Assembly: GCA_021201905.1 (NCBI GenBank)
Contig: JAJQEA010000098.1
Location: 1 to 36,012 of the forward strand
Length of the DNA: 36,012 nucleotides
Reading direction: 5' to 3'
Source: Clostridia bacterium
Lineage (GTDB): Bacteria > Bacillota > Clostridia > Lachnospirales > Lachnospiraceae
Under the pieces are notes generated by a model, which saw only the letters and a list, made by a program, of their open reading frames with translations, searched no databases and had not been told where the DNA came from. Of the stretch, positions 6,724-14,994 are shown in pieces; the first letter of the stretch is position 1; each line of letters opens with the position of its first letter. The position numbers were made by a program, and so were the translations under genes.

Positions 6724-8493
6724 CTACCCTCTCACAAACTGCGCATTGTAAATATCCGCGTAAAATCCATTCATCCCAAGAAGCTCCTCATGCTTACCCT
6801 TTTCCACGATCCTGCCGTCCCCCATGACCAGAATCACATCCGCCTCCCGGATGGTGGACAGCCTGTGGGCCACAATAAAGCTGGTTCTGCCCTCCATCAT
6901 CTGCGCAAAGGCCTTCTGCACCTTTATCTCCGTCCTGGTGTCAATGGAGGATGTGGCCTCATCCAGTATGAGCATGGGCGGAAGGCACAGCATGACCCTG
7001 GCAATGCAGAGCAGCTGTTTCTGTCCCTGGGACAGGTTTCCCCCGTCCTCGCTGATGACGGTGTCGTAACCATCCGGCATCCGCATGATAAATCCATGGG
7101 CGTGGGCCTGTCTGGCCGCCCGAATGATTTCCTCCTCGGATGCTTCCGGATGTCCATAGGAAATGTTGTCACGGATGGTACCCGACTTAAGCCATGTGTC
7201 CTGAAGCACCATGCCGTAGCTGGCCCGCAGGCTCTCCCTGGTCACATCCCGTATGTCGGTCCCCTCCACCTTGATGGCCCCGGAATCCACGTCGTAAAAA
7301 CGCATCAGCAGATTGATGATGGTGGTCTTGCCGCAGCCGGTGGGTCCTACGATGGCAACCCTCTGTCCGGGACGCACCGAAAGGTTAAAATCCTCAATCA
7401 GCTTTTTCTCCGGCGTATAGGAGAAGCAAACCTGATTAAGCTCCACGCTGCCCTTTGCGCCGCGCAGTACCTTAGCATCCTTCCTGTCCTCTATGATGGT
7501 TTTCTCATCAATCAGCTCAAACACACGGGCAGCGGACGCCAGGGCATTCTGGAGCTCCGTCACCACACCTGATATCTCATTAAAGGGCTTTGTGTATTGG
7601 TTGGCATAGCTCAGAAAGCTGGTCAGCTGTCCCACGGTGATAAATCCCCGGATAGCCCCATAGGCACCTGTGATACCCACGGCAGCATAGACCAGGCTGT
7701 TTACAAACCGGGTGGCCGGGTTGGTTATGGATGAGAAAAAGGTTGCCCTCAGGCTGTATCCGGCCAGACGCGTATTAATCTCCTCAAACTGCTTCTGCGC
7801 CTCCTCCTGGTGGCCGAAGGCCTGGACCACCTTCATATTGCCCAGCATCTCATCGGTCAGGGAGGTCAGCTCGCCCCTGGTCTCTGACTGCTTGCGGAAC
7901 ATGACAAAGGTCTTTTTGGCGATAAAGCTGGCCACAAACAGGGATATGGGCGTCAGCACCACCACCACCGCCGTGATGGCAGGCTGGATGGAAAGCATGA
8001 ACAACAGCGTGCCCGCTATGGTCAGAACGCCTGTAAACAGCTGGGTAAATCCCATGAGAAGGCCCTCTGAGAACTGGTCTATGTCCGCTATAATCCGGCT
8101 TATAATATCACCGGATGGGTGGACATCCAGATAGCTTAAAGGCATGACCTCCAGTTGGTTGAACGCCCTGGTACGGATATCCTTCACCACCCGGTAGGTG
8201 ATGATGTTGTTGATATGGTTCATGAGCCACTGGGAAACGGCCGTAACAGCCACTGCTCCCAGTATCGTCATAAGAATTCCCCTTAGCCCGGCGAAATCCA
8301 CATGCCCGGCTGAAACGATATGGTCCATGGCCCGGCCTGTCAGGATAGGCACGTACAGGGTCAGGGCCACCGTGATAAGGGCCAGAAGCAGCGACAGGAT
8401 GACGCTCCACTTGTACTGGCTGATATATTTAAGAATTCGTTTCAGGGTCTCCCTGCTTTTGTTATTGTCCAGTGCCCTCTTCTTACTGCTCAT
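6724..8493 (-). CDS. ABC exporter half-transporter, catalytic-site subunit
   Basis: This 589-residue protein has an N-terminal six-helix exporter domain (about 1-330) and a C-terminal nucleotide-binding domain. Walker A is GPTGCGKTT (383-391), the Q loop MVLQDTW (Q431), the signature the non-canonical LSQGQ (487-491), Walker B LILDE with the catalytic Glu512, and the switch His543 (VAHRLST). The start at 8493 follows GGAGGAGG at 9 nt; a longer frame to 8655 is just overlap with the upstream gene. It overlaps that gene by 11 nt, implying translational coupling. The pair resembles heterodimeric multidrug exporters (BmrCD, LmrCD, TM287/288); the substrate is unknown. Confidence 0.93.
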   Translation of the reverse strand: MSSKKRALDNNKSRETLKRILKYISQYKWSVILSLLLALITVALTLYVPILTGRAMDHIVSAGHVDFAGLRGILMTILGAVAVTAVSQWLMNHINNIITYRVVKDIRTRAFNQLEVMPLSYLDVHPSGDIISRIIADIDQFSEGLLMGFTQLFTGVLTIAGTLLFMLSIQPAITAVVVVLTPISLFVASFIAKKTFVMFRKQSETRGELTSLTDEMLGNMKVVQAFGHQEEAQKQFEEINTRLAGYSLRATFFSSITNPATRFVNSLVYAAVGITGAYGAIRGFITVGQLTSFLSYANQYTKPFNEISGVVTELQNALASAARVFELIDEKTIIEDRKDAKVLRGAKGSVELNQVCFSYTPEKKLIEDFNLSVRPGQRVAIVGPTGCGKTTIINLLMRFYDVDSGAIKVEGTDIRDVTRESLRASYGMVLQDTWLKSGTIRDNISYGHPEASEEEIIRAARQAHAHGFIMRMPDGYDTVISEDGGNLSQGQKQLLCIARVMLCLPPMLILDEATSSIDTRTEIKVQKAFAQMMEGRTSFIVAHRLSTIREADVILVMGDGRIVEKGKHEELLGMNGFYADIYNAQFVRG

Positions 8494-10219
8494 CCCGTTC
8501 CACCTCCTCCTTTGAAAGCTGTGACAGGCAAATCTCCCTGTATACCTGGCAGTCCTTAAGAAGCTCCTTATGGGTGCCCATGCCTGCCAGTCGTCCCTCG
8601 TCCAGCACCAGGATGGTGTCCGCGCCCTTAATGGTCGTTGCCCGCTGTGATACAATGAACACGGTCATATCCCCGGTGTTCTCCCGGATGGCCCTTCTCA
8701 GCCTGGCGTCCGTGGCAAAATCCAGGGCCGAGGCGCTGTCGTCCATAATCAGAATCTCCGGCCTTCTCACCAGGGCCCTGGCTATGGTCAGCCTCTGGCG
8801 CTGGCCTCCCGAGAGGTTGTGGCCTCCCTGGTCAATGTAAAGGTCCAGTCCCTCACCCTTGGAATCCACGAATTCCCGCGCCTGGGCCGTATCCAGGGCC
8901 CGGTAGATATCCTCATCCGACGCATCCTGTTTTCCCCAGCGCATGTTGTCGCGAAGCGTTCCCTTAAAGAGTACGGATTTCTGCGGAACCACTCCTATTT
9001 TCCCCCTCAGCCCGTCCAGAGGGTAGTCCTTTACATCCCTGCCGTCCACCAGCACCTGCCCTGAGGCTGCATCGTAAAATCTGGGAATCAGGTTCACCAG
9101 AGTGGATTTTCCGGATCCGGTTCCGCCTATGACGCCTATGGTCTGTCCGGCCATGGCACAAAAGGAAATGCCCTGCAGGGCCGGCTCCTTGGCCCCTGCA
9201 TACACGAACTCCATATCTTTAAACTCTGCCTTGGGGGCCAGGGACGTATGCTCCTGTATTCCGGATGTTCCTCTGTCCACAATGCTGCTCTCCACCTGGA
9301 ATATGCCGTCCACCCGGTTCATGCAGGCAATGGCCTTGGATATAATGATAATCAGGTTTGCCATCTTTATGAGTTCCACCAGAATCTGGGACATGTAATT
9401 CACCAGGGCAATCACCTTGCCCTGGGTGAGCACTGCGCTATCCACCTGTTCAGCTCCCACCCATATGACTGCCACCACGGCTATATTTATGATGACATAG
9501 GTCACAGGGTTTAACAGGGCGGATATCTTTCCCACAAACACCTGCATCCTGACCAGGCTTCCGTTTTCCCGGTCAAATTTCTCTGTCTCGCTTTTCTGCC
9601 TGTTAAAGGCGCGGATGACCCGGACCCCCAACAGGTTTTCCCTGGTGGTTAACAGCACCTTGTCCAGCTGTCTCTGTACGGATTTATAGAGGGGCATGCT
9701 GACTGCCATGATGCCGAACACCACCACGCACAGCACCGGTATGGTGACCACGAAAACAAAGGCCGAGCGCACGTCCACGGTAAAGGCCATGACCATGGCG
9801 CCAAACACCACAAAGGGTGAGCGCAGCAGCAGGCGCAGCGTCATGTTGATACCGCTCTGCACCTGGTTGATGTCGCTGGTCATCCTTGTGATAAGGGTGG
9901 CTGTGCCCACTGTGTCTATCTCTGTGTAGGACAATCTTCCTATATGGGAAAACAGGTCGTTTCGCAGGGAGGTGGCTGCCCCCGTGGCTGCCTTGGCGGC
10001 AAAATACTGGGCCGTCAGGGAGCACGCCAGGCCAATCAGCGCCAGAAGCACCAGAACGCCTCCCATCTTAAGGATATACCCGCTGTCCCTGCCCCGGATG
10101 CCCACGTCCACCATGCGGGCCACCACCAGGGGCACAAACAGTTCAAAGCTGGCCTCCAGCATTTTAAACAGCGGCCCCAGTATGCTCTCTAGCTTGTAAT
10201 CCTTCATATAACTGAACAA
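8483..10219 (-). CDS. ABC exporter half-transporter, degenerate-site subunit
   Basis: This 578-residue partner has six transmembrane helices (about 1-300) and a nucleotide-binding domain with Walker A GGTGSGKST (365-373), signature LSGGQ (469-473), and Walker B LIMDD in which Asp494 replaces the catalytic Glu. The switch His is Gln525 (IVSQRATT). With the LSQGQ of the partner this builds one degenerate and one functional ATP site, the known layout of TM287/288-like heterodimers. The frame opens with TTG at 10219, directly after an in-frame ATG-AAA-TGA that carries the better-placed GAGGAG. Either the gene starts at TTG/ATG10207 or codon 3 has mutated to a stop. Confidence 0.9.
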   Translation of the reverse strand: MFSYMKDYKLESILGPLFKMLEASFELFVPLVVARMVDVGIRGRDSGYILKMGGVLVLLALIGLACSLTAQYFAAKAATGAATSLRNDLFSHIGRLSYTEIDTVGTATLITRMTSDINQVQSGINMTLRLLLRSPFVVFGAMVMAFTVDVRSAFVFVVTIPVLCVVVFGIMAVSMPLYKSVQRQLDKVLLTTRENLLGVRVIRAFNRQKSETEKFDRENGSLVRMQVFVGKISALLNPVTYVIINIAVVAVIWVGAEQVDSAVLTQGKVIALVNYMSQILVELIKMANLIIIISKAIACMNRVDGIFQVESSIVDRGTSGIQEHTSLAPKAEFKDMEFVYAGAKEPALQGISFCAMAGQTIGVIGGTGSGKSTLVNLIPRFYDAASGQVLVDGRDVKDYPLDGLRGKIGVVPQKSVLFKGTLRDNMRWGKQDASDEDIYRALDTAQAREFVDSKGEGLDLYIDQGGHNLSGGQRQRLTIARALVRRPEILIMDDSASALDFATDARLRRAIRENTGDMTVFIVSQRATTIKGADTILVLDEGRLAGMGTHKELLKDCQVYREICLSQLSKEEVERDEQ

Positions 10220-10282
10220 TCATTTCATAATTGTCTTTCACTCCTCTGCCGGAATCCATTGTATTTTTTCACACTGCCTGGT

Positions 10283-10311
10283 ATTATAACATAGAATCAA
10301 CCATATATAAA
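10283..10311 (-). promoter_or_regulatory. Promoter of the ABC exporter operon
   Basis: TTTATA (10306-10311), a 17-nt spacer and a perfect TATAAT (10283-10288) on the minus strand. The -35 lies inside the palindrome at 10304-10327. Confidence 0.55.
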
Positions 10312-10327
10312 ATATTGTTTTTATATA
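10304..10327. promoter_or_regulatory. Perfect palindrome, candidate LysR operator
   Basis: TATATAAAA (10304-10312), spacer TATTGT, TTTTATATA (10319-10327): a perfect 9-bp dyad with 6-nt spacer that includes T-N11-A arrangements typical of LysR boxes. It lies between a LysR gene and the divergent exporter and covers the exporter -35. Binding by this LysR protein is an inference. Confidence 0.5.
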
Positions 10328-10363
10328 CTTGATATACGTTTAACGAATAGGAGGATACCGGTC

Positions 10364-11236
10364 TTGAATCTGAAACAGATGGAATATTTTACTGCCATTG
10401 TCAATGAGGGGAGCATATCGGCGGCGGCCAAGGCGCTCCACATTTCCCAGCCTCCCCTCAGCACCCAGATGAAGCTTTTGGAGGAGGAACTGGGGCTGAC
10501 CCTGTTCCAGCGGGGCTCCCGCAGCATCCTGCTGACAGATGCCGGCAAGGTCTTCTATGAACGGGCCCAGGGCATTCTGGACATGACGGGGGCCGCGAAG
10601 GAGGAACTGGAGCAGATGGGCCGGGGGCTTTTAGGCTCCCTGTGCCTGGGCACGATTTCCTCTGTGGAAACAGAACCCATCATAGGAAAGATTGCCGCCT
10701 TCCGCCAGGAGCATCCCCGGGTAAACTTCCGCATCTACGAGGGAAATACCTATCAGCTTCTGGACAAACTGAATACCGGAATCATCGAGGCTGCCATTGT
10801 GCGAAGCCCCTTCCCGGAGGAAGCCTATGACTGTTTTTATCTGTCCGGTGAAACCATGATGGCTGTGGGGGAGCGCTGTTTCTTTCCCAATCCCGGGGCG
10901 GATTCCATTTCCCTCAAGGAACTGTGCACCTGTCCCCTGGTTGTGTACCGCAGGTGGGAAGGCGTGCTGAACCGCCTGTTTGCCCCGGACAGTCCCAATT
11001 ACCTGTGCGTCAACGACGATGCCAGGACCAGCCTTACATGGGCGGAGACAGGCAACGGCATTGCCGTGGTGCCTGCATCCATTGCCCGCCGCGTCCGGCC
11101 GGATATTCTCATGAAGCCGCTGGATACCCAGGACTTCACCAGCCGGATTACCCTGGTTTACAGAAAGAACGGACCCCTGTCGGCTGTGATGAAAGAATTT
11201 CTGGATTATGTTTCAGGACAGCTTCCCCTCTCCTGA
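10364..11236 (+). CDS. LysR family transcriptional regulator
   Basis: This 290-residue regulator has the N-terminal winged HTH (MNLKQMEYFTAIVNEGSIS, then AAKALHISQPPLSTQMKLLE, LFQRGSR) and a C-terminal periplasmic-binding-protein-like effector domain from about residue 90. The start is TTG, fixed by AGGAGG 9 nt upstream; no ATG is suitably placed. It is divergent from the heterodimeric ABC exporter with a 144-nt gap containing a perfect palindrome, the usual arrangement in which a LysR protein controls itself and the neighbour. The effector is unknown. Confidence 0.92.
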   Translation: MNLKQMEYFTAIVNEGSISAAAKALHISQPPLSTQMKLLEEELGLTLFQRGSRSILLTDAGKVFYERAQGILDMTGAAKEELEQMGRGLLGSLCLGTISSVETEPIIGKIAAFRQEHPRVNFRIYEGNTYQLLDKLNTGIIEAAIVRSPFPEEAYDCFYLSGETMMAVGERCFFPNPGADSISLKELCTCPLVVYRRWEGVLNRLFAPDSPNYLCVNDDARTSLTWAETGNGIAVVPASIARRVRPDILMKPLDTQDFTSRITLVYRKNGPLSAVMKEFLDYVSGQLPLS

Positions 11237-11263
11237 CAGAGCCGCCTGAGCCTTTTACCAAAC

Positions 11264-11300
11264 AGACAAAAACAGCCTGCCCCTTATCCAAGAGACAGGC
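11264..11300 (-). terminator. Intrinsic terminator after the YihY gene
   Basis: On the minus strand an 11-bp stem with two G-U pairs (11290-11300 with 11275-11285) and a 4-nt loop is followed by TGTTTTTGTCTG. It begins 9 nt after the stop of the YihY gene. Confidence 0.8.
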
Positions 11301-11309
11301 ATGGTCCGG

Positions 11310-12149
11310 TCACTTTGCGGTTTCCCCCGGAAACAGTTCCTTCCAGAAATAATTGATTTCCGCCCCGAAGAACAGGATGCACATGCAGAAATAGAGCCAC
11401 AGAAGCAGCAGCACAATGGCTGTAAGGCTTCCGTACATATAAGAGTAATTCTTTCCCCCTATATGGCTGAAATACAGGGAAAAGGCAAAGGAAAAGGCCA
11501 TCCACCCAACCGTGGAGAACACGGCTCCCGGAAGCTGGTCCCTGAGCTTCAGTCTCTTATCCGGCACAAAGGTATAGATTCCCAGGAAAAATATAATCAG
11601 AATCATCAGCGCCCACAGGGCCCTGAAATTAATGATGTGGGTGGTCACATCCGCTATGATGGGAAAACGGTTCACCATAAACGCCTGGATCATGTTGCCG
11701 AACACCAGCAGGCCCAGGGACAGGATGCACACCAGGATGAACACAATGGTGTATCCTGAACAAATCAGCCGGTTGATCACGTACCAGCACTTTTCCCCGT
11801 GGCCGTTTACACGGTTAAGGCCCCTGGCCACGCTGAACATACCGCGGCCAGCGGACCACAGGGCCGTGACGGCCGTGACGGAGATCATGGTTGCCGGAGA
11901 CTTTAAGGACAGGTCATTTACCAGCCGGAATGCCAGGGACTTGTAATCCACCGGCACCAGGCCCACAATCAATTCCATGAACCCGGCATTGCTGATGCTG
12001 GGAATCATCTGGACCGCTGTCAATAGCAGCATGATAAATGGCACCACGGAGAGTATGATAAAAAAGGAGACCTGGGCCGCGTAGACCGTCATCTCATCCT
12101 CAGCAAATTTATCATATACCCGTTTTCCCGCCACTATTATCCCAAACAT
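11310..12149 (-). CDS. YihY/virulence factor BrkB family membrane protein
   Basis: This 279-residue protein has six predicted helices. Family features are the N-terminal FAEDEMTVYAAQVSFFIILSVVPF segment, SAGRGMFSVARGLNRV, and the C-terminal LLLLWLYFCMCILFFGAEINY. The family was once annotated RNase BN; its function is undefined (transport or lipid export is suspected). The ATG at 12149 follows GTGGAGG, with short spacing; an in-frame TTG at 12197 would overlap the preceding gene and has no ribosome site. It is last in an operon with the hydroxyacid dehydrogenase and the broken acylphosphatase, and is closed by the terminator at 11264-11300. Confidence 0.88.
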   Translation of the reverse strand: MFGIIVAGKRVYDKFAEDEMTVYAAQVSFFIILSVVPFIMLLLTAVQMIPSISNAGFMELIVGLVPVDYKSLAFRLVNDLSLKSPATMISVTAVTALWSAGRGMFSVARGLNRVNGHGEKCWYVINRLICSGYTIVFILVCILSLGLLVFGNMIQAFMVNRFPIIADVTTHIINFRALWALMILIIFFLGIYTFVPDKRLKLRDQLPGAVFSTVGWMAFSFAFSLYFSHIGGKNYSYMYGSLTAIVLLLLWLYFCMCILFFGAEINYFWKELFPGETAK

Positions 12150-12165
12150 AAAACCTCCACTGCTA

Positions 12166-12439
12166 TTAATATATTTCCCTGAAACTGCCCTCTTCAATCA
12201 CCGGAATGTCTTCTGCTTCCATATGTTCAATGTGTATGAACCTGCCCTGCTCCAGATTCCTTAAGAATCGGCCAATAGCCAGGGGATCTCCCTGGACCTC
12301 CATCTCCACATCGCCGTTCCACAGATTCTTTACCCACCCGGTAAGGCCCAGGGGGGCGAGCAAGGTAACAGGAGGTGTACCTGAAACCCACCCCCTGCAC
12401 CCTGCCGGAAAATATGATATGCTTCCTGACTTTTTTCAT
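12166..12439 (-). pseudogene. acyP: Acylphosphatase, frameshifted
   Basis: The sequence encodes a typical ~90-residue acylphosphatase in two frames. The first frame gives MKKVRKHIIFSGRVQGVGFRY, the phosphate-binding loop with its catalytic Arg; the second gives LGLTGWVKNLWNGDVEMEVQ, with the catalytic Asn. The join is at a run of six G (12351-12356; six C on the coding strand); five would restore one frame through YLARPLGLTG. The ATG at 12439 follows GGGTGAT and lies 7 nt after the dehydrogenase stop. Acylphosphatase hydrolyses acyl phosphates such as acetyl-phosphate or carbamoyl-phosphate. The lesion may be real or a homopolymer read error. Confidence 0.85.
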
Positions 12440-12446
12440 ACAGATA

Positions 12447-13391
12447 TCACCCAATCACATTTTTTGGGGATCCATCCAGATAGTTTACCACATTGTCAAA
12501 CACAATGACAGCCCGTTTTACCAGGGCTTCCCTGGTGGCAAACGCCACATGGGGCGTCACAATGGTATTTGGCGCCAAAAACAGCGGGTGGTCCTTCCTG
12601 ACCGGTGGCTCGTTTTCAAACACATCAATACAGGCGCCCGCAATCCTGCCCTCCTTCAAGGCCTTTGCCAGGGCATCGCTGTCCACCACAGGCCCTCTGG
12701 CCGTGTTGATGAGCACCGCGTTCTTCTTCATCAATCCGATGCGCTCCTCGTTCATCAGTCCCCTGGTTTCCTCCGTGAGAGGGGTGTGGAGGGAAACCAC
12801 GTCGCATTCTGCCAGCAGTGTCTCCAAATCCACATAGCGGATGCCGGGCACCTCCTTTGCCGTCCTGCTGTAAGCCAATACCCTGCATCCAAATGCCTGG
12901 GCTATGGCCGCCACGCGAAGGCCGATGGCCCCGGTTCCCACCACGCCAAAGGTCTTGCCTTCCAGTTCAAATCCCACCAGGCCGTCCTTGGTACCTTCCT
13001 CACGGCAGACTTTGTCGCAGGGAATCACGTTCCTGTACAGGCTGATTAACATGCCGAACACCAGATCCGCCACAGCGCAGGTGGAATATCCGGCGCAGTT
13101 GCACACCATGACGCCGTTCTTCCTGCACACATCCATGGCAATGTGGTCCACGCCTGTAAATGCCACAGCCAGAAGCTTTAAGTTTCTGCATCCTTCTATG
13201 ACCTGGGCATTCAGAGGCAGATTGGATACCACAATGATTTCAGCATCCTTTCCGCGCTCTATGAGCTCTGCGGTATCCGTTGTCTTTGTGTCGTAATACA
13301 CAATCTCCACCCGGTCCCCAAGGGCCTCCCTTGCCATAGCCAAAAGCTTTCCCTCTTCCACGCCCAGCGGCTCAATGATTACCATTTTCAT
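12447..13391 (-). CDS. D-2-hydroxyacid dehydrogenase (NAD-dependent)
   Basis: This 314-residue enzyme of the D-isomer-specific 2-hydroxyacid dehydrogenase family interconverts 2-keto and D-2-hydroxy acids. The Rossmann motif is GVVGTGAIG at about 149-157. The catalytic residues appear in order: Arg in INTARGPVVDSDAL, Glu in DVFENEPP, His in TPHVAFAT. The N-terminal catalytic half includes LLAVAFTGVDHIAMDVC. The ATG has GGAGG at 8 nt. It leads a three-gene operon (dehydrogenase, acylphosphatase, YihY) from its own promoter at 13459-13487. The substrate (lactate, glycerate, phosphoglycerate or other) cannot be told. Confidence 0.92.
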   Translation of the reverse strand: MKMVIIEPLGVEEGKLLAMAREALGDRVEIVYYDTKTTDTAELIERGKDAEIIVVSNLPLNAQVIEGCRNLKLLAVAFTGVDHIAMDVCRKNGVMVCNCAGYSTCAVADLVFGMLISLYRNVIPCDKVCREEGTKDGLVGFELEGKTFGVVGTGAIGLRVAAIAQAFGCRVLAYSRTAKEVPGIRYVDLETLLAECDVVSLHTPLTEETRGLMNEERIGLMKKNAVLINTARGPVVDSDALAKALKEGRIAGACIDVFENEPPVRKDHPLFLAPNTIVTPHVAFATREALVKRAVIVFDNVVNYLDGSPKNVIG

Positions 13392-13458
13392 TGTATCTTC
13401 CTCCGTATCCTCTTGCCAGCTTCCCCTTCATGGGCTTAACCGGCTTTTTATGCTATCA

Positions 13459-13487
13459 ATTATATAGCAGGGGACCGGCTTTTACAA
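13459..13487 (-). promoter_or_regulatory. Promoter of the hydroxyacid dehydrogenase operon
   Basis: TTGTAA (13482-13487), 17-nt spacer, TATAAT (13459-13464) on the minus strand, 68 nt upstream of the dehydrogenase start. The sequence AAAAGCCGGT occurs both in this promoter and again just downstream. Confidence 0.7.
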
Positions 13488-13515
13488 GTCATGATTTCCG
13501 CTGCTGCCTGCGCTT

Positions 13516-13605
13516 CTATTTCAGCTCCACCAGAACCTCAATCTCGCACGCGATTCCACCCGGCAGGGCATTGGTTCCAATGGCGGAACGTGCCGGAAGT
13601 CCTGT
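13516..13605 (-). pseudogene. C-terminal remnant of a RidA/YjgF-family gene
   Basis: In the minus frame that overlaps the end of the M20 gene, about 29 residues read GLPARSAIGTNALPGG then IACEIEVLVELK and a TAG stop at 13516-13518. This matches the RidA C-terminus: the PARSAIG segment with the active-site Arg, and the final EIE beta strand. No RidA N-terminus exists upstream, where the M20 coding sequence continues instead. The simplest reading is a deletion joining the M20 gene to the tail of a formerly downstream RidA gene, out of frame. RidA enzymes deaminate reactive enamine/imine intermediates. Confidence 0.65.
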
Positions 13606-14797
13606 ACCTCTCCGGCACCTGACCTTCAAACGCCTCCCGTATCTCCCTTCGGAATTCCCGGCTGCCAAGTATATCAACCCCGGTCATGGCCAGGGCCTTT
13701 GCCCCCAGAACACATGCCCGATCCCCTGCCTCCGATACGGCCGCGGCCGCAAATTCCGGCGAGTGTCCGTTGACCTGTGAAGGCGCAATGGATATATATT
13801 CATGAATCACCGGCATATAGAGCGAAAGATTGCTCACGTCCGACGAACCGTAAAATCCCATGGGGTCTGGATAGGAAACAGGCTCTCCCAGCCCTTCCAG
13901 ATTCTCTTTAAATGCCTGGCCCATAGGGATATTGGGATAACGCTCCGAAAACAGGAGATCCTCGCGTATGTCTGCCCTGGCCCCTGTCAGCATGGCGGCT
14001 GACTCCGCGCAGTGCTTCACGATTCCCACCAACCGCTCCAAATCCTCAAGTGTCCTGGATCGCAGGCAGAATTCGCAGGAAGCCCTGTCCGGAATCACAT
14101 TATTGGCCTGGCCGCCCTGGCGTATAATGCCGTTGACCGTGTCCTGAAACCGGAAGCAGGGGTACATCAGGTCGATATTGGAAAATGTGGCCCTGACCGC
14201 TGTGAGGGCGTTGATACCCGACGCCGGGTTGGAGGAATGGGCTGATTTCCCGATAAAATCCGCGTAGACCGTGGTGCATCCCCTGGCGCTGCGCTGTACC
14301 ATGGAAGGGCCTGAGGTGGGATGGCACATCAGCACATAATCCACCTCCTCAAAGGCGCCTCTTTCCTGCATGAGAATTTTTCCGCCCTTTGTCTCCTCCC
14401 CCGGTGTTCCTATGACATACACGGTTCCCCCCAGTGGGTTCAGGACAGAGGAGAGGGCTATGCCTGCCCCGGCTGCCATGGCCGCAATCATGTTATGGCC
14501 GCATCCGTGGCCCAGCCCCTCCAGCGCGTCATACTCAGCCAGAAAGGCAATCCGCGGACCGTCCTGGCTCCCGTGGACCGTCCCGCCTTTTTTTACTGCC
14601 GTAAATGCTGTTTCCAATCCTCCTGTTCCCGTCTCCACCTGAAATCCATGGGACCGCAGTAGCATAGTAATCCTGTCGCAGGCATAAAATTCCTCAAACC
14701 CGCACTCCGGATGACTGTGTATGTCATGGGACAGCTGTATCAGCTCCTCCCTGATTTTCTCCACCTGCCCTGCCACATAATCTTTCATTCCCTCCAT
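13538..14797 (-). CDS. M20 family metallopeptidase (AbgB-like), C-terminus altered
   Basis: This 419-residue zinc amidohydrolase of the M20 type has N-terminal LSHDIHSHPECGFEEF, metal motif GLGHGCGHNMIAAM, catalytic TPGEETKGGK and a dimerization domain with SAHSSNPASG. Relatives such as the p-aminobenzoyl-glutamate hydrolase subunit cleave acyl- or peptidyl-amino acids. Homology appears to end near FRREIREAFEG (about residue 394); the last ~25 residues are an out-of-frame reading of a RidA gene tail and are not native. The start ATG follows AAAGG at 10 nt. It lies between the peptide importer and the dehydrogenase operon. Confidence 0.88.
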   Translation of the reverse strand: MEGMKDYVAGQVEKIREELIQLSHDIHSHPECGFEEFYACDRITMLLRSHGFQVETGTGGLETAFTAVKKGGTVHGSQDGPRIAFLAEYDALEGLGHGCGHNMIAAMAAGAGIALSSVLNPLGGTVYVIGTPGEETKGGKILMQERGAFEEVDYVLMCHPTSGPSMVQRSARGCTTVYADFIGKSAHSSNPASGINALTAVRATFSNIDLMYPCFRFQDTVNGIIRQGGQANNVIPDRASCEFCLRSRTLEDLERLVGIVKHCAESAAMLTGARADIREDLLFSERYPNIPMGQAFKENLEGLGEPVSYPDPMGFYGSSDVSNLSLYMPVIHEYISIAPSQVNGHSPEFAAAAVSEAGDRACVLGAKALAMTGVDILGSREFRREIREAFEGQVPERYRTSGTFRHWNQCPAGWNRVRD

Positions 14798-14890
14798 TCA
14801 TTTCCCGCCTTTCTCTGTGAAATACCTTCTGTCGCCCTTATACTCCGGCCATGTGATTCTCTTCGCCATATGCGCTTTCCCGACAAATCG

Positions 14891-14921
14891 CAAAACCGGG
14901 AGGAATCAGGTTCCTCCCGGT
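14891..14921 (-). terminator. Intrinsic terminator of the peptide-transport operon
   Basis: A perfect 11-bp stem (14895-14905 with 14911-14921) and 5-nt loop is followed on the minus strand by TTTTGCGATTTG. It lies 74 nt past the stop of the substrate-binding protein gene. Confidence 0.82.
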
Positions 14922-14944
14922 CAAGTGACAGCCTTTCGGCTCTC

Positions 14945-14985
14945 CTGGTACGGCGCCGCCCAAATTCCGGTAACCCCGGTACCAG
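14945..14985. repeat. Inverted repeat between substrate-binding protein gene and terminator
   Basis: CTGGTAC at 14945-14951 pairs perfectly with GTACCAG at 14979-14985 around a 27-nt GC-rich loop. It directly follows the stop of the substrate-binding protein gene and precedes the terminator. It may protect the 3' end of the abundant binding-protein mRNA, but this is an inference. Confidence 0.4.
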
Positions 14986-14994
14986 AGCGTGCCT

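Noticed and set aside
6688-7572. 294-codon plus-strand frame opposite the ABC exporter
   Set aside because: Shadow of conserved nucleotide-binding-domain sequence; composition is not protein-like.
8494-8655. N-terminal extension of the second exporter subunit
   Set aside because: It is an out-of-frame reading of the first subunit's 3' end; the ATG at 8493 has a strong ribosome site.
12150-12197. Extended TTG start for the YihY gene
   Set aside because: Overlaps the acylphosphatase end, lacks a ribosome site and adds non-family residues.
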